Below are positions 20,270 to 30,900 of a DNA stretch of 64,000 nucleotides, one piece after another. The notes under the pieces are model-generated. The model was not told the DNA's origin. It did no database searches and saw only the letters and a program-made list of their open reading frames with translations. Source of the stretch: Pseudomonas syringae CC1557 (lineage in GTDB: Bacteria; Pseudomonadota; Gammaproteobacteria; Pseudomonadales; Pseudomonadaceae); assembly GCF_000452705.1 (NCBI RefSeq), contig NZ_CP007014.1, positions 5,238,501 to 5,302,500 of the forward strand. Direction: 5' to 3'. The stretch's first letter is position 1; the number at the start of each line of letters is the position of its first letter. The translations under genes and the position numbers were made by a program.

Positions 20270-21870
20270 CGGTTATTAGTCTCGTCTGAAGTGGCGGGGC
20301 GCACTGGCTCGAAGGCACCCAGCGGGTTGAAGCGAATGCGGGCATTGACCGGAATCTGCCCGGCCTTGTCCAGATGGTAGGTGGCGACAGCGCCGATGAC
20401 CGGGTAGCCGCCGGTCAGCGGGTGATCGGCCAGAAACAGCACCGGCTGGCCGCTTGGCGGCACCTGAATGGCGCCGACCGTGGTGCCTTCGCTGGGCAGC
20501 TCGCCACTGACGGCGCGCTCCAGCGATTGCTCGCCCGCCAGACGGATACCGATCCGGTTCGATTGCGGCGTTACCAACCACGTCTGTTGCGCCAGCAATT
20601 GCTGCGCCTCGGCGGTGAACCAGTCGCTGCGCGGGCCCATGACCACATCCAGGGTGATGACCTGATCGGCACGCGGCATGTCGAAGGCCGGTTGCTCAGC
20701 CACCGACACCGCCGGGCCGCCGGTCCTGCGCTTGAAGCCCAGCCGGTCACCGGCCGCCAGCGCCGGGGGCCCGACCTGGGCCAGCGTGTCCGTCGACAGG
20801 CTGCCGAGCACCTGCTCCTGAACGAAACCACCGCGAACCGCGAGGTAACTGCGCAGCCCGGCAGTCGGTGAACCGACGCTGACCTGATCGCCGGTCTGCA
20901 ACGAAAAAGGTGCGTAGAGCGACGGCTGTAGCCGTTGACCTTCAGCGGTCAGGACCTCGATCGGTACCTGAGCGCCAGTCACCGCTAGAACGGCTTGCCC
21001 CTGACAGGTAAACGTCAGGCCACCCATGAGAATTTCCAGGCAAGCGCTGCCAGGGTCATTGCCGACCGCACGATTGGCAGCGCGCAACGCACCACGGTCC
21101 AGCGCGCCAGAGGCAGAAACGCCCTGCCCGGCCTGACCGGGACGGCCCAGGTCCTGAAACAGGGTTTGCAGGCCCGGCGCAATAATGTCCAGATAGTCCT
21201 CGGTGAGCGTCGAAGCCTGCTGACGAGCAGGCGCAGCCACCGAGACACGGGTGGCAGGCAGAGGCCCGGCATCAACGAAACGCACGCGATATCCGGGCTG
21301 CAGCAAGGCTGGCTCGTCGCGCTGCAAATCCCACATTCTCGATTCGGTGATACCGATGATCTGCCAGCCGCCGGGGCTGGCCTGTGGATAAATCCCGCTG
21401 AAACCACCGGCCAGCGCCACCGCCCCCGCCGGAATGCGGGTGCGTGGCGTGCTGCGCCGCGGGACCACGAAACCGGCACCGCCGCTCAGGTACGCAAAGC
21501 CCGGCGCGAAGCCGCAGAACGCAACGTTGTAGTCACTGCCGGTATGACGTTTGATCACCTCTTCGACGCTGATATCCAGCTCGCGGGCGACGTCGGCCAG
21601 GTCTTCGCCGTTGTAGTGGACCGGAATTTCGATCAGCTTGCCGGGCTCGCGTGCCTGACCGCGAATATCGCGTGACGCTATCTGCGTTGCCAAGGCGTCG
21701 AAGTCAATCGCTGCGGGGCGAAAATGCACCAGCAGGGTCCGCGCAGCCGGAACGATTTCTTCAACGCCTGCGATGGGCGTCTGCTGTAGCGATTCGAACA
21801 GGGCCAGGGTCTCGTCCAGATTCGACAGTTCAACCAGGAGCGCATCCAGGTTGGCCGGGTAGAAACGCAT
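20266..21870 (-). CDS. pxpBC: Fused PxpB-PxpC (KipI-KipA, AHS1-AHS2) 5-oxoprolinase subunit
   Basis: 534 residues. Residues 1-215 match PxpB/KipI ([29 protein letters not shown]) and 225-520 match PxpC/KipA ([56 protein letters not shown] split over about 460-500). In many bacteria these are two genes; here they are one reading frame. With PxpA they form the ATP-dependent prokaryotic 5-oxoprolinase that opens pyroglutamate to glutamate. The same two domains make the carboxyltransferase half of urea carboxylase, which matters because a biotin carboxylase is encoded directly downstream. A GGAGAGG ribosome site precedes the ATG. Confidence 0.9.
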   Translation of the reverse strand: MRFYPANLDALLVELSNLDETLALFESLQQTPIAGVEEIVPAARTLLVHFRPAAIDFDALATQIASRDIRGQAREPGKLIEIPVHYNGEDLADVARELDISVEEVIKRHTGSDYNVAFCGFAPGFAYLSGGAGFVVPRRSTPRTRIPAGAVALAGGFSGIYPQASPGGWQIIGITESRMWDLQRDEPALLQPGYRVRFVDAGPLPATRVSVAAPARQQASTLTEDYLDIIAPGLQTLFQDLGRPGQAGQGVSASGALDRGALRAANRAVGNDPGSACLEILMGGLTFTCQGQAVLAVTGAQVPIEVLTAEGQRLQPSLYAPFSLQTGDQVSVGSPTAGLRSYLAVRGGFVQEQVLGSLSTDTLAQVGPPALAAGDRLGFKRRTGGPAVSVAEQPAFDMPRADQVITLDVVMGPRSDWFTAEAQQLLAQQTWLVTPQSNRIGIRLAGEQSLERAVSGELPSEGTTVGAIQVPPSGQPVLFLADHPLTGGYPVIGAVATYHLDKAGQIPVNARIRFNPLGAFEPVRPATSDETNNR

Positions 21871-21879
21871 GAGCCTCTC

Positions 21880-22677
21880 CTATACGTGGTAGTAGCTGTC
21901 CGGAATATCGGTAATGAACATGTGGCCCGGTGCGTGGGAAATCGCAAATGGCACACGGGATGCCATGACCACCGCTTGTGGCGTGACACCGCAGGCCCAG
22001 AACACTGGGATCTCGCCGGGTTTGAGGGTCACCGCATCGCCGAAGTCCGGACGCGCAAGGTCCTTGATGCCGAGCAATTCAGGCTCGCCGACATGCACCG
22101 GAGCGCCATGCACGCCGGGATAACGACCGGTGATCCGCGCTGCTTCTGCAACCCGATCTGCTGCAATCGGGCGCATCGACACCACCATTTCGCCCTGTAG
22201 ACGACCGGCAGGCCGACAGATCCGATTGCTGCGGTACATGGGCACGTTGCAGCCTTCGCTGATGTGCCGTACATCGATTCCGGCGTTCATCAGGTCGGTT
22301 TCGAAGGTGAAGCTGCAACCGATCAGAAAACTGACCAGATCGCCGTGCTGCGCCCAGGCTTCGCGGGCGTCACTGACTTCTTCGGCCAACTGGCCATCGC
22401 GCCAGACCCGATACAACGGCAGGTCGGTACGCAAGTCGGCCTGCTCGGCCAGCAGCGTGGTGTAGCTTCCCGGCTCGGTCACATCCAGCACCGGGCAGGC
22501 CTGCGGGTTGCGTTGGGCGAACAGCAGAAAGTCGTAAGCCCAATCACGTGGCAGCGTGATCATGTTGCACTGGGTCAGGCCGGGCGCCTGGCCAGCAGTC
22601 GGCGAGACAAACCCCTCACGGTAACGGGCGCGGGCTTCAATGGCTGCCTGGCGGGCGTGTTGCAGTGTGCTGTTCAT
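21880..22677 (-). CDS. DUF1445 family protein (YcsI-like, putative hydro-lyase / D-glutamate cyclase-related)
   Basis: 265 residues, soluble, with [17 protein letters not shown] near 38-54, [11 protein letters not shown] near 125 and [11 protein letters not shown], typical of DUF1445. The Bacillus subtilis homologue ycsI sits in an equivalent operon (ycsF-ycsG-ycsI-kipI-kipA). The mammalian D-glutamate cyclase, which interconverts D-glutamate and 5-oxo-D-proline, carries a DUF1445 domain, so a role on the D-side of 5-oxoproline metabolism is plausible but not shown. It starts two bases after the pxpA stop and ends nine bases before pxpBC, clearly inside the operon. Confidence 0.85.
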   Translation of the reverse strand: MNSTLQHARQAAIEARARYREGFVSPTAGQAPGLTQCNMITLPRDWAYDFLLFAQRNPQACPVLDVTEPGSYTTLLAEQADLRTDLPLYRVWRDGQLAEEVSDAREAWAQHGDLVSFLIGCSFTFETDLMNAGIDVRHISEGCNVPMYRSNRICRPAGRLQGEMVVSMRPIAADRVAEAARITGRYPGVHGAPVHVGEPELLGIKDLARPDFGDAVTLKPGEIPVFWACGVTPQAVVMASRVPFAISHAPGHMFITDIPDSYYHV

Positions 22678-22679
22678 GA

Positions 22680-23444
22680 TCAGCCTCGACTGAATGCGCG
22701 GACGGTGACGCCTGCGTCGTGCAGGCGGCTTTTCAGGATGCGTGCGATGTTCACCGCGCCGGGGCTGTCGCCATGTACGCAGATGGAATCAGCTTGCAGG
22801 CTGATCTCGCGACCGTCTTCGGCCTCGATAACCCCGTCGCGCACCAGCCGCAGCATGCGTTCGGCGATCAGTTCGGCATCGTGCAGCACGGCACCGGGCC
22901 GCGAACGGGACACCAGCGTGCCCTCAGCGGTGTACGCACGATCGGCAAAGGCTTCGGCCACGCAGGACAATCCCGCTTCACGCGCCCAATCGAGCAGTGG
23001 CGAATTGGCCAGACACACCAGCTTCAAGGCCGGATCGACGCGCAACAAGGCCTGAATGACCGCCGCCGCCTGACGCGGCTCGCCAGCGATGGTGTTGTAC
23101 AGCGCGCCGTGAGGCTTGACGTAACTCACCGACGTCCCGGCGCTGCGGGCCAGGCCTTGCAGTGCGCCGATCTGATAGATGACGTCGGCCATCAACTGAT
23201 CAGTCGGGATGTCCATGTTGCGACGGCCGAAGCCGACAAGGTCCGGGTACGCCACGTGGGCACCAATCGACACGCCGCGCGCGGCAGCAGCTTCAAGGGT
23301 GCGCAGGATTCCGGCCGGGTCACCGGCATGAAAGCCGCAGGCCACGTTGGCGCTGCTCACCACATCGAGAATCGCTTCGTCATCACCCATGCTCCAGGCG
23401 CCGAAGCTTTCGCCGAGATCGCTGTTCAGGTCTATCGCAGGCAT
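22680..23444 (-). CDS. pxpA: 5-oxoprolinase subunit PxpA (LamB/YcsF family)
   Basis: 254 residues, the normal length of the family. It opens with [14 protein letters not shown], and carries [11 protein letters not shown] near 35, GAHVAYPDL near 60 and VKPHGALYN near 112, the conserved LamB/YcsF motifs with metal- or substrate-binding histidines and aspartates. With PxpBC it hydrolyses 5-oxoproline to glutamate at the cost of ATP. A GGAG site seven bases before the ATG supports the start. The gene is 15 bases after the transporter. Confidence 0.93.
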   Translation of the reverse strand: MPAIDLNSDLGESFGAWSMGDDEAILDVVSSANVACGFHAGDPAGILRTLEAAAARGVSIGAHVAYPDLVGFGRRNMDIPTDQLMADVIYQIGALQGLARSAGTSVSYVKPHGALYNTIAGEPRQAAAVIQALLRVDPALKLVCLANSPLLDWAREAGLSCVAEAFADRAYTAEGTLVSRSRPGAVLHDAELIAERMLRLVRDGVIEAEDGREISLQADSICVHGDSPGAVNIARILKSRLHDAGVTVRAFSRG

Positions 23445-23459
23445 TTCTTGTTCTCCGGA

Positions 23460-24692
23460 TCAGGCTGCATTGATAAAGGCAAAGATGGGACCGACTGACT
23501 TGAACGCCATGTACCACGACAACAGACAGGTCAGCACGCCCAGCACCAATAGCCAGCGAGGATAGTGGTAGCCGTCCATCATGTCGGAGCGACGCCAGCC
23601 GACGTACATGAAAATGCTCAGGCCGAGCGGCAGGATCAAGCCGTTGAAGCCGCCGGCAAATATCAACAGTGCGGCAGGCGGTTTGCCGAGCATGACGTAT
23701 ACGACCACGGTGATCAGAATAAAACCGACCGTCGCAAGATTGCGTGCGCGCTCGGTGATGCGTTTGGAAAACACCGTAATGAACGACATCGACGTATAAG
23801 ACGCGCCGATCACGCTGCTGATACCGGCAGCCCACAGCACCAGGCCGAACATGATCAGGCCGAAGTTGCCAGCCGCCGCAGTGAACGCCTGAGCCGCAGG
23901 GTTTGCGCCCTTGCCCGATACGTCGATGACAACGCCACTGGCGACCACGCCGAGAATCGCGAGAAACAATATGTAACGGACAACCCCGGTAACCAGAATA
24001 CCGGTCAGCGCCGCCTTGGACACTACATCGATGTTTTCGACCCCGACCGTGCCGCGATCGAGCAGGCGATGAGCACCGGCATAGGTGATGTAACCACCGA
24101 CCGTGCCGCCGACGATAGTCGTGATGGCGGCGAAATCGACCATGTCCGGCAGGATCGTCTGGCGCAATGCTTCACCCAGCGGCGGATGCGAGGCAAAGGC
24201 GGCAAACAGAATCAGACCGACTTTCAAGGTGCCCAGTACCATCATGATGCGGTCCATCGCGATGCCTGCTCGATGCGAGGAAAATATCGCAATGGCGATC
24301 AGCGCACTCAAGGCACCGCCCCACTTGGGGTCGAGTCCTGTCAGCGCATTCAGGCCCAGGCCTGCACCGGCAATGTTGCCCAGGCTGAACACCAGCCCGC
24401 CGAAGATCACCAGCACCGCCAGCAGATAACCGCTGCCCGGAATCGCCACGTTGGCCAGATCCGCCGCACGCATTTTGGTCAGCGTGACGATACGCCAGAC
24501 ATTCAGTTGCACCACGAAGTCGATCAGGATCGACGCAAGAATGCCGAAGGCAAAGGCCGCCCCGAGCGTTGCGGTAAAGGTGGCGGTCTGGGTCAGAAAG
24601 CCAGGGCCGATGGCAGACGTCGCCATCATGAAGATCGCGGCAATCAGTGAGGCGCGGCGCGCTTTGGTGAACTCATTGGCAGTCTGTGTCAC
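23460..24692 (-). CDS. NRAMP-superfamily transporter of the lactam operon (YcsG-like), lacking the metal motif
   Basis: 410 residues from the GTG at 24692, preferred because CAGGAA lies eight bases upstream; a TTG at 24731 would add 13 residues. There are about eleven membrane helices. The family resemblance to NRAMP/YcsG is clear, but helix 1 reads SAIGPGFLTQTATF where metal transporters have DPGN, and the helix 6 region reads GGYITYAGAHRLLD where they have MPH. The metal-binding residues are therefore missing. As first gene of the operon it probably imports 5-oxoproline or another small organic compound rather than Mn2+ or Fe2+; this is inferred from context and motif loss. Confidence 0.85.
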   Translation of the reverse strand: MTQTANEFTKARRASLIAAIFMMATSAIGPGFLTQTATFTATLGAAFAFGILASILIDFVVQLNVWRIVTLTKMRAADLANVAIPGSGYLLAVLVIFGGLVFSLGNIAGAGLGLNALTGLDPKWGGALSALIAIAIFSSHRAGIAMDRIMMVLGTLKVGLILFAAFASHPPLGEALRQTILPDMVDFAAITTIVGGTVGGYITYAGAHRLLDRGTVGVENIDVVSKAALTGILVTGVVRYILFLAILGVVASGVVIDVSGKGANPAAQAFTAAAGNFGLIMFGLVLWAAGISSVIGASYTSMSFITVFSKRITERARNLATVGFILITVVVYVMLGKPPAALLIFAGGFNGLILPLGLSIFMYVGWRRSDMMDGYHYPRWLLVLGVLTCLLSWYMAFKSVGPIFAFINAA

Positions 24693-24785
24693 AGCGGCAT
24701 TCCTGAGATGAGGGATACTCTGCCTGAGCAATCACCATGCCAAGGCTCAGTCAACGTGCCCAAGCTGTAGATGTATAACGATAAT

Positions 24786-24798
24786 ATTGTTGAACAAT
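24786..24798. promoter_or_regulatory. Perfect 13-bp palindrome, candidate GntR operator
   Basis: ATTGTTGAACAAT is a perfect inverted repeat around a central G. It lies between the divergent transporter and gntR genes, 94 bases upstream of the first and 148 of the second. FCD-type GntR regulators commonly bind short palindromes of this kind, so it is the best candidate for the operator. Confidence 0.5.
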
Positions 24799-24945
24799 GT
24801 AATATCCATCACCCCTCCAAATGCACCACATTGTTACTCTCTCCCTCATATGTGCTACCCGATGAAGCGCATACCGCCCATCCTCCTTGCCAGCCATCAA
24901 GCTCTCGTGGAATATCAAAGCCGCTTTTCCCTTACTGGATCCTTT

Positions 24946-25620
24946 ATGAATGACGCCCCTCTCTCCCTGCCCCGTACGCGTGGAGAATCCCTCACCCAGG
25001 AACTGCGCAGAATGCTGGTGGAAGGCGAACTGGTCCCCGGACAACGGCTGTCGGAAGCGGCATTGGCGGAGAGCCTGCAGGTTTCCCGCAACACCCTGAG
25101 AGAGGCGTTCAGAGTCCTGACCCGCGAAGGCTTGCTCAAGCACGAACCCAACCGTGGCGTGACGGTCGCCGAACCGGATATGGCGTCGATCATCGACATC
25201 TACCGTGTGCGCCGCTTTATCGAATGCACAGCCATTGCCCAGGGCTACCCGCAACACCCTGGCGTGCGGCACATGCGCGCGGCGGTCGACGCCGGTATCA
25301 AGGCCCGCGAAGCCCGCGACTGGGTGGCGGTCGGCACGGCCAACATGATGTTCCACAAGGCAATCGTCGAGCTGGCGGACAGCCCGCGACTGGTCACGTT
25401 TTACGGGCAGATTTCGGCAGAATTGCGCCTCGCGTTCGGGCTGCTGAACAATCCCGAACTGCTTCACTCGCCTTATCTGGACATGAACGCCGCTGTTCTC
25501 GGCTGTCTTGACGCCGGCCAGACCGACGAGGCGACGCGTATGCTCGAAGACTATCTGGTGCAATCGGAACGTACGATTCTGGCCGCTTTCCAGCGCAACC
25601 GAACCGGCAGTCAGGCCTGA
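24946..25620 (+). CDS. GntR-family (FCD subfamily) transcriptional regulator
   Basis: 224 residues from the ATG at 24946; longer in-frame starts read through the operator region and encode unconserved sequence. A winged helix-turn-helix occupies about 15-80 (SLTQELRRMLVEGELVPGQRLSE, then VSRNTLREAFRVLTREGLL). An all-helical FCD ligand domain follows (YRVRRFIECTAIAQG, then MMFHKAIVELADSPRL). It faces the 5-oxoproline operon and is likely its ligand-responsive regulator. Confidence 0.88.
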   Translation: MNDAPLSLPRTRGESLTQELRRMLVEGELVPGQRLSEAALAESLQVSRNTLREAFRVLTREGLLKHEPNRGVTVAEPDMASIIDIYRVRRFIECTAIAQGYPQHPGVRHMRAAVDAGIKAREARDWVAVGTANMMFHKAIVELADSPRLVTFYGQISAELRLAFGLLNNPELLHSPYLDMNAAVLGCLDAGQTDEATRMLEDYLVQSERTILAAFQRNRTGSQA

Positions 25621-25676
25621 CACCTGATCGCCAGAACTACCACTGATGGCTTGGGTCTACGGGTTCTGAGCGCTGA

Positions 25677-27212
<1,536 letters not shown>

Positions 27213-27224
27213 GGGCCACACACC

Positions 27225-27425
27225 CGTAGTGCCCATGGAGCGTGAGGAACGATAGGCGTAGAACACTATCGTGCCCATGCTCCGCGTGGGCATGCCGTTC
27301 TGGACGCTCTGCGTCCGCTCTTGAGTGCGCAGCGTGGCGCAGATTTGTGACGCGGAGCGTCACCCAGGGCATTCCCAAGCCGGCGCGATAACCTCAGCTA
27401 TCGTGCGACGCTCTGCGTCCGGTCG
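27225..27425 (+). repeat. Dispersed intergenic palindromic repeat, copy B (about 1.4 units)
   Basis: Between the convergent selO and chpC genes. Contains GGAGCGTGAGGAACGAT, then ACTATCGTGCCCATGCTCC, GGACGCTCTGCGTCC near 27302, GTGACGCGGAGCGTCAC near 27348, and the start of a second unit to GCTCTGCGTCCGG. Convergent placement would suit a bidirectional transcript end. Confidence 0.85.
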
Positions 27426-27446
27426 AGAGGTGTCCGGAAATCAACG

Positions 27447-27920
27447 CTAGAGCACAAGCCCCGTGTCCACCCACCACTGCTCCAGCCCTTCCAGGTCGGG
27501 GATGCGGGCGACGGTTTCACCTATCTGTACGGCGGCGAGCTCCAGTTCGGCCAATGGCACGTCGACGTAGCTCAGCTGGCTATCGACTTTGCAGGAACGC
27601 GGGATGCCTTGGGTCAGCAGCGCCAGGAAGCGGACCTCGTTGCGTCCGCCGAGCGCATTGAGCACTACGATTCGGGCTCGGCCTCCGACCCGTGTGCGTC
27701 CTCCGCAGGCGGCTTCGAAGCTGAGCAGCGGCAAGGTCAGTTCGCGCCAGCTGATCGGCCCCAGATACCATTCGGGGGCGTCCGGACCGGCACTGCAATC
27801 CTGATAGTCGATCAACTCGGCAACCGCGACGTTCGGCACCAGCAGATGGCGGTCGCTCAGCGGCAACAACAGCCCGGTCAGGCTGGTGAGACGGCTGGTC
27901 TGGAACGTACCTTCAGACAT
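27447..27920 (-). CDS. chpC: CheW-like protein of the Pil-Chp system
   Basis: 157 residues from the ATG at 27920, overlapping the end of chpA by eight bases. It is a single CheW-type domain (LLLPLSDRHLLVPNVAVAEL near 17-36, WRELTLPLLSFE, then RIVVLNALGG). In Pseudomonas aeruginosa ChpC is one of two CheW-like adaptors of the pilus chemosensory complex. Here it follows chpA directly; the methylesterase gene chpB normally lying between is absent. Confidence 0.88.
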   Translation of the reverse strand: MSEGTFQTSRLTSLTGLLLPLSDRHLLVPNVAVAELIDYQDCSAGPDAPEWYLGPISWRELTLPLLSFEAACGGRTRVGGRARIVVLNALGGRNEVRFLALLTQGIPRSCKVDSQLSYVDVPLAELELAAVQIGETVARIPDLEGLEQWWVDTGLVL

Positions 27921-30900
27921 GGACCTGACTCCAGTAGGCAATGCTCTCCAGCAACACGGTTTCCTGATAAGGCTTGCTCAGGTACTCGTTGACACCCAGC
28001 GCCATGGCCCTGTCACGGTGTTTCTGGCCGGAGCGAGAGGTGATCATTATGATCGGCAGCCCCTTGAGTTCTTCATCCTGACGAATCTGACTGGCGACTT
28101 CAAAACCGTCCATGCGCGGCATTTCGATGTCCAGCAACATGATGTCGGGGGTGTGTTCCTGCAATAAGCTCATGGCGTCTATCCCGTCCTTGGCGGTCAG
28201 CACGTGCATGCCGTGCCGTTCGAGCAAGCGGCTGGTGACTTTGCGCACGGTCACCGAATCGTCCACGACCATCACCAGCAGCGGCCGGGCGTGCTCGACT
28301 TCGCTGTACGAGACAGGCGTCAGCCCTCGGAACGGCAGGCCCTGCAAGGTTCGAATCTGCGCCATGAGGTCCAGAATCAGCACCACACGGCCATCGCCCA
28401 GAATGGTCGCGCCGGAAATACCTTGCACGCCGGAAAACTGCGCGCCAAGGCTCTTGACCACGATTTCTCGCGAACCAGCCAGCGCATCGACCTGCACTGC
28501 CACCCACTGATCCTGCAAATGCACCAGCAACACCGGCAGCGGCTGCAACTGGCCGACCAGCCTCGGCGGGCTGTTGCCCAGCAGTTCGCCAAGGTAGCGC
28601 AACTCGTAGCTGCGCCCGCCATATTGATAACGCGGCGGAACGGTCTGGTAGTAGGCGTCCAGTTCGTTGGCCATCACCCGCACGATGCCATCGACGGTAT
28701 TGAGCGGCACCGCATACTGCTCTTCGCCGCAGGTCACCATCAGCGCACGGTTGACCGACACCGAAATCGGCAGCCGGATACGGAAACGCGTGCCTTTGCC
28801 GGGCACCGAGTCGATGACCATCGAGCCGCCCAGTTGCTTGACCTCGGCATGCACCACGTCCATCCCGACCCCGCGTCCGGAAATCTGGGTGATGATCTCG
28901 CTGGTGGAAAAACCTGCCTGAAGGATGAACGGCAGTACTTCGTGATCGGACAGGTCGGCGGCCGGATCAATCATGCCGCGCTTGATGGCCTTGCGGCGCA
29001 CCGCCGCCAGATCGACACCCGAGCCGTCATCGCTCAGCTCGATCACGATATCGCCGCCTTCATACATCAGTTCCAGACTGATTCGGCCCTGCTCCGGTTT
29101 GCCGGCGGCAACACGTTTTTCAGTGCTTTCAAGACCATGATCGACGGCATTGCGCAGCATGTGCTCCAGCGGTGCGACCATGCGCTCCAACACGTTGCGG
29201 TCCATTTCCCCCTCGGCATTGCCGACCTCGAAATGGACTTTCTTATTCAGCTCCGAAGCCACTTGGCGCACCACACGACGCAAGCGCGGCACCAGCCGCT
29301 CGAACGGCACCATGCGCGTACGCATCAGGCCTTCCTGCAACTGGGTGTTGACCCTGGCTTGTTGTGACAACAGGGTTTCTGCGTCACGGGCGCGGGCGCC
29401 AAGGGTTTCCTTGAGGTCCATCAGGTCGGACGCGGACTCGAACAGCGCACGCGACAATTGTTGCAGCTGGGAATGGCGGTCCATTTCCAGCGGATCGAAT
29501 TCTTCATAACCCAGGCGCTCGGCCTGGACCTGTTCGCGGCTGAGAATCCGCCCCTGGGTTTCCATATCAAGGCGCCGCAGTTGATCGCGCATCCGTTCGA
29601 TGGTGGTTTCCATCTCCACCAGCGCCACCTGCGCATCCAGCATCTGCTGTTCGATGCGCCCGCGGAAGATCGACGTCTCGCCTGCCAGGTTGACCAGATT
29701 TTCCAGCTGTTCGGCGGGCACCTTGACCATTTCCGGGCCGCCGCGCTCGGTGTCGGCGTCGGCAACCGGTGCGACCGTCACGACAGGTTCCGCAGCGACT
29801 TCCAGTGGGGCAGCAACCGCCACCCTGGCACCCGGCTCAAGACTGGCCAGGGCGCGGATCTTGTCGATCAGCAACGTGGCGTCGGGCATCGGCTTGTCAG
29901 TACGCACGGCATCGAGCATGTCGGCCAGTACGTCATGACCGCTCTGCAACAGGCCGATCATCAGTGAGTCAGGCTGCATGCTGCCCGTGGACAGCCCTTC
30001 GTAAAGCGTTTCCAGCTCGTGCGCGAGATCGCCGATGGGCGCGATTTCAACCATGCGCGCGCCGCCCTTGAGGGTGTGCAGGTCGCGCAGCAGGTTCTCG
30101 ACTTCCAGCAGGTTGTGCGGATCGGCCTGCCAGCGGACCAGCGCTGCACCGGAGCTCTCGATGATGTCGAAACCTTCTTCGAGGAAGATTTCGCGCAGCT
30201 CGGTATCATGCTCGGGCGGCTCGTCGCTCACCTCGGAAGGTACTGGCACCTCAGGCTTTGCATGCCCAGTGTTACGACAGTTGCCCAACGCTTCGATCAA
30301 CGCCGAAGGATCGCTGAGCGCTTCATGCCGATACAGTTGTTCCAGCAGGATTGCCAGGTGGTCATGGCTCTCATGCAGTAATTCCGCCAGCTCGGGAGAA
30401 AAACTGATACGCCGGTCGATCAGGCCCTCGTAGAGGTTCTCCAGTTCATGCGCGAGGTCGCCGACCTCGACCACCTCGGCCATCCGTGCTCCGCCCTTGA
30501 GGGTGTGCAGATCACGTTGCAGCGAGCTCAACGGCGCCGGGTTTTCCGGTTCAGCCAGCCAGCGTTGCAAGGCCTGTCCTGCGCTGTCGAGGATATCGAC
30601 GGCTTCTTCCAGGAATATCTCGACGATCTCGTCGTCCAGGCTGGAGGCCTTGAGCTGCACTTCCTCTCTGGCCAACTGCTCGGTCGCCGCGTTGAGCTCT
30701 GTCACGCTCAAGGTGTGCTGGCCATCGCTCTTGATCAGGCCGGTTGCCGATGGGTCCAGTGCCTGAGCCAGCAACTCGTGCAGGGCACGCACGCATTCCG
30801 GGCGGGGCTCGACATCCTGACCGGCCGCCACTTGATCAAGCATGTTGATCAAGGCTTCGTGGGCGTGCTCCGCCTCATCGAAAAACCGCTCGCTGACCGC

